Positions 1 through 13,302 of a stretch of 64,000 bases of DNA are shown one piece after another. The number at the start of each line of letters is the position of its first letter. The stretch's first letter is position 1. The notes under the pieces were generated by a model. That model worked only from the letters and a program-made list of their open reading frames with translations, was not told where the DNA came from and made no database searches. The position numbers were made by a program, and so were the translations under genes. The DNA lies in contig OY735231.1 of NCBI GenBank assembly GCA_963457665.1, positions 32,927,702 through 32,991,701 of the forward strand, given 5' to 3'. Source of the stretch: Thysanoteuthis rhombus. Lineage: Eukaryota > Mollusca > Cephalopoda > Oegopsida > Thysanoteuthidae.

Positions 1-124
1 TGGTGCATTTTATCATTGATGGGGCACGCATGACCTGACACTAAAGTGACACGATGGAGCGAGCACTAGCAATTAATAATGCAGTCTTTTTATATGGGAA
101 CCTTAGGTTGGGATTACATAAATC

Positions 125-245
125 AATCATACTACACCATTTTCCTTTATTGACTATAAGGCTCCAATTTTCAAACCCATTCCCCCTTGGTAAAAAGGCC
201 TGATCCAGGGAAAGGGTACACACCCCATCCCCAAGTGGATACCAA
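125..245 (+). repeat. Interspersed repeat R2, copy 1
   Basis: About 120 bp shared with 19,795-19,885 (same orientation) and 20,975-21,085 (reverse). The shared words are a 'gactataaggctcca' start, a 'ttggtaaaaaggcctgatcc' centre and a purine/C-rich end. It has no coding capacity, and I do not know the family. Confidence 0.55.
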
Positions 246-249
246 TGCC

Positions 250-1194
250 TGTAATTAAGAAACAATGTACGCATAAATCTTATTTTTTTAAAAGCAGAAA
301 GTATTTCTTTTGAATCGGGAATGTTTTAGCCTAACTGAAAACTGATGTTTTAATCACTTAAAAGCTTCATTTTATAGGTTCTATAAAGGTTCCTTTGTAT
401 TATTAGCAGATTAAAGAATTACAAATTTACGTGGAGAGGAAAACAAATTGACAGTGAAATAAAAGAGGATGTGTTTTAAAACTTAGTTCCTGTGTGAGGA
501 AGTATATGATTCTTCTAGGAAATGTGTTGCTGAAAGATATTCTGATAAACAAATATAGTTATGGTGGAATAGATGCTTCTCAGTTTTGCTTACTTTTAGG
601 GTAATACCATGTTTTCCAACTGGAGAGAAGCAATAAAGCAAATTATCGTAGTTGATGGCATATAAGGCCCCTTTTTTCTCCAAAAATGGCTTAAAAGGAA
701 ACCGTAACTTTTGTTGTCCAGCCCTACATTGGTCAGAACTTGAGGAAAAGTTTTAAAACCAGGGGATAAATGAGAGGAGAAATTAGAAGAATGCTCTATA
801 TTATCCCTACTGAAACAGGGGGCAGGGGACTTTATCTGCCATCAAATATGGAAAATCATGCATAGCTATTTCAACTTTTATTAACTCAGGAATGTATAAG
901 GTCTGCATTTTTCCATATGTTGAGAACACAAGGAATCTTGTTTAAAGAATTAAGTTCTTGATTAAAGGTCAGTGGCACAGCAAGGGTTCTCAGTACCCAA
1001 GGGCAAAGACAGTGCTCGGGGGCAGTTTCATGATATCATAGGGGAGGGCTGAATTTACTCTTGCTACGACTCTGTTAAAGGTGCCTGGAGATTTTTTATT
1101 GTTCAATCAGACAGAAGTGCATTAGTATCCATTAAAATGTTATGCATTTGAGCTTTGGGTATTTTATGCTTGATAGAAGAAAATTGAAATAACA
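250..1194. other. AT-rich intergenic stretch, nothing recognised
   Basis: No coding region, RNA gene or shared repeat recognised. The short open frames here have no familiar protein similarity. Confidence 0.5.
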
Positions 1195-1650
1195 GGTCTG
1201 GTTAATCACTTGATAGAAACCATCACGTGATCTGTGTCTTTTGGCAGCATGCCATGTGAAGGGTGATCAATTAAAAAATTTGCAAAAGAGCTGATCAATG
1301 AATAAGTTACTTCTCTCAGGTGGGCAGTGATTACTAAAAGAAAATCTGAATTTTTGAAAAATAAGCATGAATGCTGGCACAAACTGGGTATGAATTTAGC
1401 ATAAACTTACACTTCAAATTGAACCCCCTACTAAAACCGTATCCAGGGAGAATAAAAACAAAAACGTTTTGTGTTGACATGATAAGGAGTAAATATTGGA
1501 AACGTCACCTCTCCAGCTCCTTTGATACGGCCTGTATGCATGATACATACATACATACATACATACATACAAATGTAGTTAGTAAGCCAGACCAACTTGA
1601 AAACTGAAGAAACCAATTTTAACAGTTTTGGCAACAGATATGTCTGATGG
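1195..1650 (+). repeat. Interspersed repeat R1, copy A (full length)
   Basis: R1 is the commonest repeat in the window, with 13 copies on both strands. In + orientation it starts GGTCTGGTTAATCACTTGAT and runs through the words 'agcatgccatgt', 'tgatcaattaaaaaa' and 'gggcagtga'. It then has an AT-rich centre, a (CATA)n microsatellite (here 1,545-1,571) and 'aaaactgaagaaacc', and ends near 'ggtttctaatt'. It encodes no protein. TAGAAAC occurs near both ends in inverted orientation, which hints at degenerate terminal inverted repeats. Class (MITE or SINE) is unresolved. Confidence 0.75.
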
Positions 1651-4007
1651 TTTCTAATTACAAAATTTTGGAAGTCAGATCATGTTGCGACCATTTTCAT
1701 ACTTGGATGATCAATTTAGAATTCAACAAATTTTCTGATTTATCTAAACACTAAATTCTTAGATTCCATATTCAAAAGAAGCCATTTATTATAATCACAG
1801 AAAATGCTATCAAACAGTTTTTGTTATCAAAATCAGTCGGCCCCAAACACTCCATCTAAATTGAATTAAAAATGAAAATACTTATATTGATCATATTAAT
1901 TTTTCGTAATATAAAATTGTTATTGTTTTCAAAGAGAACCTGTCCCAAAGTGATCATAATAAGTGGCCTCCTCTGTATTTGATTCTTTTGAAATTAATTA
2001 TTATCACATATTACTCACTAATTATTATTTCTATTAATCATTATTACTGATATATAGCCTTACCAATAAATCCAAACACAAACTCAAGATTAATTCCATA
2101 TTTCAAATGTTCAGTCTTGAATTCTTGAATCTATAATTCTCAGGTATTAGCCACAAATGAAGGATTTTATCATAGTCATTAGTAAGTTATATTTGTTGGT
2201 CATTGATATTTAATTGAATTGACTTGTAAATGTTTACTTTTGCTGGGGTAGTCAAATCAAATCTTAAGATTACAGAAACATTTAATCATTAATTTTGATT
2301 AGCTTTTACCTTCATCCTAACTTTCAGTTGCTTTTCGTCACAACTTCCAATTGGCAACAGTTACACAGCGCAGTTGGGAATAAAGAGTTAGCTCACGTTG
2401 AGAATTGAACTCACCATTCAGTCAAGGTGACTTTCATAGTTAAACAGAAGCTGATTTCACACCTTAAACTGACTCCCTTTAACTGATATTCAATGCTCGT
2501 TGATTTGAGACCTAGTAGCCTGTTTTGTTGTCAAATTCTAACAGAGTAGACTTTATTGTCACAATCAGTCAGATATTAGAATTTAAGATGTTGAGATTTC
2601 AGACTTGAATTTGAAGAGAGGAACGAAAATAAAAAAAACCCAGCAAGATGGATGATGTCATGTCAGATTCTATTTCCATTGGTCAAAAAAAGACTTTTGA
2701 GGATCCTTGCTCATTCAATAAATATATTTTCTCTTGTTTTTTCTTCATTCAAATGACCACTGTTTTCTTTCATTTCATTTTAAAATGTTTCCTGAATGTT
2801 CTAAAACCTCATTTATACTTTTTTGGGGTTTCACTATTTAAAATAGGATTAGTTAACAGATAAATTAATCCCCACTTACAACTAAATAGTAAAAGGCAAT
2901 TCTTTAGTTAAGTTAATGAAAAACACAAACATGAAAACCTTTTCCCCAAAGAAACAACATTAATTTACCTCCATTTTAATTGTTTTGTTGGGGGAAAAAA
3001 GCAATAATAAATAAGATTAAGGTAAATAGTGGTAAAAAATTTATAATAACGGAGTACATAAATATTTTGGATTTTTTTTTCGGCTCAATAAACATGCCAC
3101 TGAAACTGTAGATTACCAAACTATAATATCATTTATAAGCGCAATAAAAAGTTTCAATTCTCATCCACACATTTGTATTTCCATGGTTATAGACCTTTGG
3201 CTTGATAATCAATAAATGCTGGGATCAAATCCATCCGGGGTGACACTTTCTTCTCCAGTGGCAGATTAACCATTAGGCTAAGTAGGTTTTTACTTCCTTT
3301 TGTCATTTATTTCTACCTTGGTGGATGAACCAACTGGCTGAGTACACCTTTTCTGTTTTTCTCCCTTCCTTGCTTTTGAGGCTAGTAGCAGACTGTCTAT
3401 TAGGCCGAGTAGACATTTTCTTCCTTTCTTTTCTCAAACTCCTACTATTGAGCTTTGACTTTATTTTTGTATGTAACAACAATGATGGACAACAATGACT
3501 AAAATCCAGAGACGTCCTGCACAAAGATCGGTGATGACAAATTCATTTCTCACTTCTAAAGCCCAACACGGGTTGACTTCTTTTGCTATACTTTGTAATC
3601 TCATTTACAAGGCCTACTAATAGAAGAGTTGAAATGAGACATATTTTATGTCTCGATTTAGATCTTTTGCCACTTTAGACGTTTTGTGTTGAAATTTAGA
3701 TATTTCATGTCTAAATTTAGATCTCTAAATCTAGATTAATGATCTATATTTGGAAATTTCTTATTCACTTTTATTAGATTTTCTCATCAAATTCAATACT
3801 GTAATGCCCAGTGTGTTGACTAATAAATATGGCAAATGTCTACTTTGTGCGATGGTTTATTGCCTCAGTGCATACTCACACACATACCTAGACACAGAGA
3901 TTTTCTCCAATTGTAGTTAGATATAAACTGACCACATTGCAAGTAAATCTGTGATGACATAATAAATGTTTGAGAAATCCCTTGAAAATCTCATTTGTGT
4001 TGGTCAC
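1651..4007. other. AT-rich intergenic stretch, nothing recognised
   Basis: No gene or shared repeat seen over about 2.3 kb. The short open frames near 2,650 and 3,300 look random: low complexity, no domain and no splice-supported extension. Confidence 0.45.
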
Positions 4008-4247
4008 TGGCATTGTTCCGTCTTATGTGAGTGCTCCCAAACATGTTTTGCAACCAGTGCACGAGGGAAATTAAAGTGCTCACAAAATATTTCAAATACT
4101 GCTGATAGTTTACTTAGTATGAAAAAGAAAATATTGATTCACAACATCAAATTCAAAAGTGTGCACATGTTTTAGTCACAGGAGAAATATTTTCTCAACA
4201 TAAGATTTTTGTGGACACTGATAACTAAAAATTAGCAGGAACATTGG
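4008..4247. mobile_element. hAT-like non-autonomous element, copy 1
   Basis: The ends are an imperfect inverted pair, cattgttcc on the left and ggaacattg on the right, close to the CA(R)TGTTCC ends usual for hAT elements. The interior shares 'gttttgcaaccagtgcac' and a 'aagatttttgtg...cactga' block with a second copy at 16,842-17,022. No transposase is present. I could not identify an 8-bp target duplication. Confidence 0.5.
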
Positions 4248-5133
4248 ACATTGATAAAGTCAAGATTTTTTATTGATGAATCCTAGGAAACTGGAACAAT
4301 AGCCAGTCAACAATAATGTATTATAACAGCAATCAATTAGGTTGTTAAAGCTATAACTAACAAAGCAGGCAGTTAATGTAACATTGATTCTGATACCATC
4401 TGTAGTAGTTGAAGCAAAATGTTGATAGGATCAGGACTGATTGCAATGTGTCTCATTTGGTCTCTGTGTACTTATTATTTCATATCCAACAGATATTGTA
4501 CGTTTTATAAGTACCAGATTAATCACACAAGGAAAGATTCTTAATCTTAGCTTGTAATCCGTTATCCTTCTTTTAAATTAACTCCTTAGCTTCACTAATC
4601 TGGAGTTTAAGAGAGACCTTCACCTATCTTAACCATTGGTTCTCAGCTCCAACTGCTGAGCTCAATTAGAAAGTGCTACAAAGACGAATTGTAGAAGTAG
4701 ATTAACTCAAGACACATTTTGAATCACTTCAGTGATCATCCCTCTGTATAATCTCAGATTAGTTGTATGGAAAAGAAAATTTTTCTTTGATATATTTCCA
4801 TAGATGCTGTACTTGATGAAATATATAATATGTTTTGCTCTCTTATGATAGACAAATAACTAAAATCATAAAATCATTTCTTTATTCATTTGTTACTTAA
4901 TTATTACTGTATATCAGTAGATTGGACAGTTTATATCAGACAGAATTATTTATCAATATTTGGAAAGAGTCAGGAATTAAATGGGTGATTCTATGTTAAT
5001 TTCTGTGACTAACTTTATCTACTTTGATATTTCAGAAAAGAATTTTCACAAAAACTAGTTTGTTTGTTTAAAATAATTTTAAAATCTAATAAGTATAAAC
5101 AATACCAGCAAGAGAAAAAAACATTTAGAAGCA
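4248..5133. other. AT-rich intergenic stretch, nothing recognised
   Basis: No gene, RNA or shared repeat recognised. Confidence 0.45.
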
Positions 5134-5343
5134 TTATTTCTTTTAATATTCGGACCATCCTCATCTTGGTTGTTACTACTAATGCTAAGAGAGGAGTGTG
5201 GTCAATATACCCCCGTTGGTTAAATAAAGGGTTCGGTTCGTTACCTACCAGATGATACCTGATGAAGCTGTAGAGTACAACAGCCGAAACATTGTATGAA
5301 AAATAACCAAGATAAGGATGGTCCGAATATCAATAGAAATAAT
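5134..5343 (+). repeat. Inverted-repeat module with hammerhead-like core (M1)
   Basis: The arms 5,134-5,174 and 5,302-5,343 are inverted copies. Their best 29-base part (5,146-5,174 against 5,302-5,330) differs at two positions. Between them, at 5,255-5,297 on the + strand, is a hammerhead-like core. It has CTGATGA at 5,259, a GCTGT/ACAGC stem II, GAAAC at 5,286, and ATAC/GTAT able to form stem I. Stem III is degenerate. Such cores are known from termini of Penelope-like retroelements and from retrozymes. The module shares its downstream 'accaagataaggat' word with the one at 60,265-60,507. Confidence 0.6.
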
Positions 5344-5349
5344 AATAAT

Positions 5350-6265
5350 ACCTCATCTCAAAAATTCAGAGATATTTAGAAGCATCTTTTTAAAGCCTTT
5401 GTCAACTGCATTTTCTAGAGCAGCAGTTTCCTAACTGTTCAATATGAGAGCCATATCGTTTATATTTTATCCAAATATTTTCATTAAAGATCAGAATAAA
5501 TAGTAATTTAAAGGTGTAAGATCTGGCAAATATGATGGATTAAATGAAAACTTCATAGCCAAGGTTTTACAATTTTTGGCTGGGCCCCATAGAAACTTGC
5601 AGTCTTGCATTATCCCGATGGAATAATTTGCCCTTTCTCGTAACTAATTCTAAATGGATGTTTCAATCGATTGCAATCTCCTTTAGTCTAATATAGAGCA
5701 ATATTTGTTCGGATAAATTGTTTTTTTCTCTAAATAGGGTTCATAGAAAGGGACTCCCTTTCAATCCCACCATATATGTTGCATTACCTTTTTGGATGGT
5801 GGTGGTACCTTTGGTACATTTAGTAGTTGTTCATTCCGCTTGTCCCATCATCTCTTGCGTTCCATGTTTTTGCAATGTGTCCACTTTTCATCACCCATGA
5901 CAATTTGTTTAAACTATACAATCCAATAAGTTTTTCTCTTAACTTATGAGCAAACCATATACATCAAATTGACTAACATAACGAAACTTGTGCAAATAAT
6001 TAATATTTAATTTGTATATTTTTATTGTATTGACTCTCTCTCACATCATACGATGTTGGTTTTACTCAAATAATGTCTTGATTTGATCATTATAAGCTCA
6101 AACAAGGAACTTTAACCAGTGAGAAATCTCCAGCATGAAACTCTTTGATCATTCACAGTACCTTCTTCATAAACTGCAAAAATCTTTTTTCATACATCAG
6201 TCACATTTTTATCTTTCTTGAAATGAAAAACCAGAATATGCTGAAAATGTTGTTTATTTTCTTAT
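5350..6265 (-). mobile_element. Decayed mariner-like transposase (Tc1/mariner)
   Basis: Minus-strand translation gives, in order: an N-terminal HTH-like block near 6,250-6,120 (HILVFHFKKDKNVTDV, then VYEEGTVNDQRVSCWRFLTG); VMGDEKW near 5,900, matching the mariner TGDEKW motif; HIWWD near 5,775, matching the WWD motif; a remnant of the HxDNARPH catalytic block near 5,610; and NPSYLPDLTPLNYYLF near 5,530, matching PPYSPDLAPxDYxLF. The order and spacing fit a nearly full-length SETMAR-type mariner transposase. Many frame changes and stops show it is an old dead DNA transposon. A TIR-like GC-richer end may lie near 6,400-6,420. Confidence 0.8.
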
Positions 6266-6551
6266 AGTTTCATTGTAAGAATAAATTTGCAAAAATTTGC
6301 TGATTTTGACAAAATGTTTAAAAAATACGAGCTAATGTGACTGTTGTCAGAAGGTAATCAAAAGTGAAGTTTAATGAAGTAAGTTAAAACCAAAATGCGC
6401 CTAATGCCATTGGTCAACCGAATACTACTAGAAATAAAAGTCTTTAAGAGTTATTCACAACATTTATTTCTTGAGACAACCTAAATCTAATAGCATTAAT
6501 GATATGATAGTATCACCACTTGGATTGAATTATTTCAAACTTTAATCATGA

Positions 6552-6975
6552 CAGATCTGGTTAGTCATTCAAAAGAAACCATCACAGGACCAACATCTTC
6601 TTGTAGCATACCATGTTGGAGATGATCGATTAAAAAAATCAGAAAAGGATATGTTCAATGAACTAATCATTTTTCTCATCTTTTGTTGGGCAGTGATCAC
6701 AGAAAAATTTTGAATTTTCAAAAAACAAGCATTAACTTACATTGCTAATTGAACCTTCCAGTAAAAACCGATAGTGGGGGAGGATTTTTCAAAAAAATAA
6801 CAAAAGTTTTTTCTTGATGTAATGAGGAGTGAATGTCTAGATTTTCAGCCTTCTAGCTCCATCGGAGCAGCCTATATGTGTGACATGTATATAACCAGTG
6901 AGAATCACTTAAAAACTGAAGAAACCTATGTTGACAGTTTAGGTTGACAGTTTAGGTTGACAGTTTCTAATTGTG
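6552..6975 (+). repeat. Interspersed repeat R1, copy B
   Basis: Full-length R1 from 'gatctggttagtcat' to 'gacagtttctaattg'. The 3' end carries a triplicated 15-base 'ggttgacagttta' unit (about 6,930-6,975), a local tandem expansion not seen in other copies. Confidence 0.7.
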
Positions 6976-8055
6976 GATTAACTGCCATACAGTCAATGTT
7001 CTTGCTAACAAATCTATAGATGTTTGTAATTTAATAGTTTATGTAATCATACTTAGAAATTAGGATGAATATTTAATTGCAAATAAAATAACAGTTTAGA
7101 AAGAAATGATTAACTGTGATCAACCAACCTATAGAGAGAGACATAGCCGAGTAATCTATTCTGTTTCAATTCATTTTGTGCATATACGATACATCTCTCT
7201 GGTCTATTTCACTCTTCTTTTGAAACAATTCAATTTACTTATTCATCCATGTTTTTCTAATATTTTGGCAAAAATTGCAACTTTGAACTTCCATAACTTT
7301 TGATCTAATGAGTGGATTTCGGTTAAATAAAGCACTTTGTACTCAGCAAAATACCTGTTTATCTTTCGCTAACACTACTCACACAAATGAAAAAATCAGT
7401 TGTATATTTTTTTGGCATTTTTTTCTTTTCCAATTCAGAGCCAATTAAAAAAATAAACTTCAGCAGAATTAAATTTTCATTTAATAAATTATAAAACAAA
7501 AATGGAGGAGATGGCTTGAAAGAAAATCCATGGGTAAATACATACATTTGATTGGTCGAATGGCTATTTTTTTCCAGTTGCCAAAAAGTAAAATATACCG
7601 TCCGGTGAGCATCCTCAACTCACCTTAGAAACAACAGATCCCATGAAGTCTATAAACACTTTATTGCCAAACTCAAAGCCTGCATACCCTACTCACTAAA
7701 AATCATTGTTGATTAATTACAGGCATGAACATACCCCCTCCACTATAACAAAGAAATTAAAAATAATTAAAAAAGTCATTAGAAAAATTGATTTAGTACG
7801 AGTATGCTATATACACCAAGTAGATTTCAACCAAAAAAACGCAGCCAAAACTTTGATCATACCTAAAATGGATTATACATTTACAACATTAGATAAAAAT
7901 GTTGATGACAAAGATAATTTTTGCCAGAGTGCGGGAGTTTCTATCATGAATGGTAAGGGCTTGGCATTGTCCAGATAGATACATCGATAGATACATATAA
8001 ATGTCAGATACATGAATTACCTAAACCCAGCAACCATGATTAAACAGCTAGGTTA
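6976..8055. other. Intergenic stretch, nothing recognised
   Basis: No gene or shared repeat recognised. The 90-codon open frame at 7,706-7,978 is lysine/isoleucine-rich and has no recognisable domain. Confidence 0.4.
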
Positions 8056-8486
8056 GTGGTGAATAATCATAGTCAGTTTTAAAAAAACATCAACTAAAAA
8101 AGGTTTCTTGAGTTTTTAAATAGGTCTGGCTTGCTTGCTAATAGCTATGTATGTATGTGTTGCACGTATAGAGTGCACCAATGGAACTAGATGGCTGAAA
8201 ATTTAAACATTTACTCCTTATTAGGTCTAAAAAAAATTCTACCCCAAAATGAGTTTTTAGTGAGTGTGTGTGAGGGGGGGTTCAATTTATAATGCATGTT
8301 CATGCTAATTTGTTCCTTTAGTTTGTGCCCAGCAGTGTTCTCAATTTTCTTTTGAAAACGAAGACGAGAGAAGTTCATTGATCAACCCTTCCTCTAAATT
8401 TTTAATTGATCACCTTCAACACGGCACACAGTCAAAGGACGTTGGTCATGTGACTGTTTCTATTGAGCGACTAACCAGATCTATCT
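8056..8486 (-). repeat. Interspersed repeat R1, copy C
   Basis: Reverse-orientation R1, ending on the right with 'gcgactaaccagatct', the complement of the R1 start. It is only 246 bp from copy D, which has the same orientation. Confidence 0.7.
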
Positions 8487-8731
8487 TTCTATTCTCCAAA
8501 CATTTTAAAAGAGATGCAATCTTTCTCATAATTCATTGTCTTGATTTTATTAGCATTGGGGGGGGAGGGGGTGATGAGAAGACAAAATCATGTAATAACT
8601 TAGAATTATGATTTTATCCATAAGTTTGTTTGTTCTGGGAAGAAATTGAATATTTCTAGTAATCAATTTGTGGTCACATCTGCGAGATGTACATCCCCAT
8701 GGAGAGATTTGCTGCAACACCTGTGACTAAT

Positions 8732-9167
8732 ATCAGAAACCGTCAACCAAAACTGTCACCAAAACAGTCAACATAGGTTTCTTTAATTTTTAAGCTGGTA
8801 TGGCTGGCTATGTATGTATGTAGGAATCATGCGTACAGGCCAACCCAGTGGAGATAGAGGTCTACAAATTTCAACATTTACTCTATTATTGCCTCTAGAG
8901 AAAACATTTTTCTTATGTCTTTTTGAAAATTTCTTCCTCCACTAGAAAGTGAATTTTATACTAAATTGATCACTCTGTTTGTGACTACTTGGTTTTACGA
9001 AAATTCGGACATTTTCTGTGATCACTGCCCAACAAAAGGCGAGAAAAGAAACTTATTCATAGATCACTGCTTTTTTCCAATTTTTTCAATTGATCATCCA
9101 CAACATGGAATGCTGCCAGAAGATATGAGTCATATGACAGTTTCTATTGAGTGACTAACCAGACCTG
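8732..9167 (-). repeat. Interspersed repeat R1, copy D
   Basis: Reverse-orientation full-length R1, from 'tcagaaaccgtcaacc' on the left to 'gtgactaaccagacc' on the right. The internal (TATG)n is short here. Confidence 0.72.
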
Positions 9168-9374
9168 GTGTTTTATTGCTCAGGATTGAAGTTGACACCA
9201 ATAACTTTGGATACATAATTCAAGTATATTGATTGAAAGAGGGGAAAAAAAAAGCCTGGCTGCTGCAGAGTCAAACTCCATCCTGACTTTTATTCCATCA
9301 GAAGATTATTCCAGCAACTTTTGTATTGTTTGAAATGAATAAAAAAATCGTAATATTTTTTCAGCATAAATTTA

Positions 9375-9692
9375 TTTGCGAGAATGGAAAAAGCCCTTAC
9401 ATATCTGTATTATGAATTTTGTAGATATTTAAGATTTGTCAGTTTGTGTCAGTTGGTAAGAGAGCTGGCTACCACTCACTTGCCAGTAATTTCAAATAAT
9501 GGTAAGGAAATATTCATTTTTATAGATGTATCTATTTTTAAGAATGAAACAAGCCCTTGCGTATTTCTAACGTAAATTTTGGTAGATGCATATGACTTGT
9601 CAATTTAGTTCCGTTAGTAAGAGATACGATTATCAATCATTTGGTCATGATTTCAAATCATGATAGAGGAATGTTCATTTTTACTCCCCAAA
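9375..9692 (+). mobile_element. tRNA-derived SINE, two head-to-tail copies
   Basis: Two diverged copies in tandem (9,375-9,535 and 9,533-9,692). Each starts with 'gaatgraaaaagccctt' and has a tRNA-like A box (GTCAGTTGGTAAGAGAGC in the first copy). A B-box-like part near 'atttcaaat' and the tail 'aatrttcatttttat' follow. A third copy lies in reverse at 45,880-46,050. The tRNA-like part sits about 70 bases inside the shared unit, so the true 5' boundary is uncertain. The second copy directly abuts an RTE fragment. Confidence 0.55.
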
Positions 9693-9702
9693 TTTGGTAA
9701 CA

Positions 9703-10053
9703 ATTATGAAAGAATAATGCTGGGCCTCACATGGAGAGACCACAAAACAGCACAGTACATCAAAGAAAAGACATGACTTAGGGACATCATAGAATCCATT
9801 AAAAATCTCAAATGGCAGTGGGCTGGCCATGTTGCAAGAATGGCAGACAATCGATGGACATCGCAACTCACAACATGGATCCCCCGAAACCACATGTGCA
9901 ACCGAGGCCGGCAAAATGTTAGATGGAGAGACAAGCTAGACAAGTTCAGGAAGTACTGGCTCCGTGATGCCCATGATAGGGAAGTGTGGCAAATCCTGGG
10001 GAAGGTCTATGTCCAACGACGGACGCTAAAAGACTGATGATGATGATGTTCTT
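9703..10053 (+). mobile_element. RTE-clade LINE, 3' end fragment
   Basis: Translation reads ERIMLGLTWRDHKTAQYI, then WQWAGHVARMADNRW, then RGRQNVRWRDKLDKFRKYWL, and ends REVWQILGKVYVQRRTLKD plus a stop. This is the usual C-terminus of RTE-type reverse transcriptase proteins. The stop is followed at once by (TGA/TGATGATGATG), the short tandem 3' tail expected of RTE elements. The insertion is 5'-truncated. The reading frame has one or two lesions in its first third but the last 65 codons are open, so this is one of the younger fragments. Confidence 0.85.
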
Positions 10054-10569
10054 GTCGTTCTTGTTACATCAGGTTTTGACTGGAGTTTGACAACACACAA
10101 AAAGCAAACTATAATCATTTTTATTTTATTTATCACTTTAACACTGGGTAGGGCAAAGCCGGCTCGGCATTGGCATCTACCATTGTTCCCACGCCTTACT
10201 GACCTGTCTAGTCATCGGAGTTCTTTGAGGTCATTTCTGAACATAAGGGATATATTTTCTTGCCACTTGTCAATCTTTATAGCCCCTTCATTACTGTATA
10301 GTTCAGTGCCTAATTGCTCAGTACCATGTTTGTTATTGTTTTTATTATTTTGATCAGTTGTTATTGATGTTTGTGATGTCCATTGCAAGGAAAGGTCAAC
10401 ATTTAAAAAGATCTGTAGCCATAAATGAAACAGAAAAAGAAAGATGTTTGGCAACAATTCGAAAAGATAATGTCAAGAGTTCATGTATGTGATCAATAGT
10501 CAACAAGTTAGTCTCACAAACATACCGTTACTACTGTAGTGTGTTCAATCCTTGTTAGACTGGGGAGGG
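10054..10569. other. Intergenic stretch, nothing recognised
   Basis: No gene or repeat recognised. Confidence 0.4.
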
Positions 10570-10735
10570 AGGTACAACTTTCAAAATTTGTATGAGTACA
10601 CCACTAGGTATCATCTAAAAAGAATTTTCTTTTTTTCTCAAACAAGTACTTTTTGGGGGTCTCTAAGGTCATTTTGGACCAACAATACCCAAATCTTGTG
10701 CTGCTATTTTTTGTTGTTGAAAGATGTTTTTCAAA
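10570..10735 (+). repeat. Interspersed repeat R4, partial copy
   Basis: Shares the 'gagtacaccactagg.atcatctaa' block, the following T-rich tract and the 'actttttggggg' word with the fuller copy at 20,455-20,800. Confidence 0.5.
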
Positions 10736-10745
10736 GTTCATTTTA

Positions 10746-11295
<550 letters not shown>

Positions 11296-11799
11296 ATCGA
11301 TTAAGGTAATGTGGGTTGTCAATTAGAGGTTGAGTAGATTCAACTCTCTAGAATTTGAACTTGAAACTGTAGAATATAATTTCTACTCTTACTTCTATGA
11401 ATGTATGATGTAAAAATTTTGTAAATTCCTTTGTATCAGGGTTTCTTTTCAACCACTTATGTAAAAGGTTTGAATAAATTGCTCTTTATCAATTATGCTT
11501 CGCGACCTCCATTTTTTTTCCATTATGATTTTTCTATTTTCTATTATTTGACACAATAAAATAATTTCATTGATGATAAGCTCTTCAACAATGAATAGTA
11601 ACACCTGGTAGTGATATTACTAAAGGGTGAAAGTATAAGAGATGAGTAACTACCTTTGAAACAGGGTCTCTGAGAGAAATTTTATAAGGTGATTCAAACC
11701 TATTTTCACCCTGCCCCACACACGCCACTCAAATACCCTTGCACTTCAGCCGCACATTTTTCTTCTGATATAACACTTTTAGCCTTCCATACTATGCAG
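11296..11799. other. Intergenic stretch, nothing recognised
   Basis: No gene or shared repeat recognised. Confidence 0.4.
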
Positions 11800-12025
11800 A
11801 CAACTGATGGACATCACGACTTACAACAGAGATCCCCAGAGATCACACGTAAAACCAAGGCTGACAGAATACAAGATGGAGAGATGAACTAGACAAATTC
11901 AGAAAATACTGGCTCTGCAACGCCCATGATAGAGAATTGTGGCAGATCCTGGAGAAGGTCTATGTCCAACGCCAGATGATAAAAGACTGATGAGTATTAT
12001 GATGGTGGTGGTGGTGGTTGTTGAC
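11800..12025 (+). mobile_element. RTE-clade LINE, 3' end fragment (older)
   Basis: Reads TRWRDELDKFRKYWLCNAHD, then ELWQILEKVYVQRQMIKD and a stop, followed by a degenerate (GATGGTGGTGG) tail. It is the same family as 9,703-10,053 but shorter and more diverged, with stops in the upstream half. Confidence 0.78.
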
Positions 12026-12826
12026 CAATTGTATATATCATTTGGCCGATTTTAGGTACTGTATTTGCTCGGGTCATTTCGAGATCCCATTCCGCCTCTG
12101 CCCATACGCCTATGCTGTAAACTAATGTTGGCTGTCTGTATCTTCAATAGATTCCAATGCTGATTTTTTTTTCATTTGCAGTCACTTGAAATTACGGCAA
12201 GGTGCATACAATAAATTCTTCGAATGTCAAGAGGACTCAAAGATTACAGTAATGTGATTGAATCTCAAGGGCAGACCCAAGGAGTCTCTCAGGGTTTTCC
12301 GAAAGACCCTCAGAATTTACGAAAATTTTCATTCATATTGTTTTCATTTCCTCTCAACTCATATCTTCTCTTTCCCTTCGGGCGTCCAGGAGCTTATAAA
12401 AATGAATCCTATCAATGATTACTTGGACAAATATTCTGCAGGAAGATAATAAATAAATATTTCCATTGACGTATCTTTCATTTGTATAAAAATCATAATG
12501 GTACAAAAATTATAAACAGAATAATTCATCAAATAAAATATTGTTGGTGTTGGATGAAGAAAAGTGTAATGATTCCAAATAAGTGATCTCTGTTCAGCCT
12601 TAAGAGATGAATAATGTAGGATTTGACCCGATAAACTTTAGCATATAGAACTTATATTTCATTTTCTTTGCATTGCAACATTGAAGAATCACAGGTCATT
12701 CAAGAACAATAGATGACATTTGTAAAAACTTCTGCGGTAGTGCTAAATTTATTCTCACTGGTTAATGAGTTCAGTTACTTTCTGAACAGGAAAAAAAATA
12801 ATTACATTCCAACATCCAAATATATA
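12026..12826. other. Intergenic stretch, nothing recognised
   Basis: No gene or shared repeat recognised. Short open frames near 12,224-12,449 overlap each other and look incidental. Confidence 0.4.
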
Positions 12827-12839
12827 TATGTATATATAT

Positions 12840-13302
<463 letters not shown>

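Noticed and set aside
9440-9500. True tRNA gene
   Set aside because: Boxes are present but the cloverleaf is not intact and the sequence is repeated as part of a SINE.
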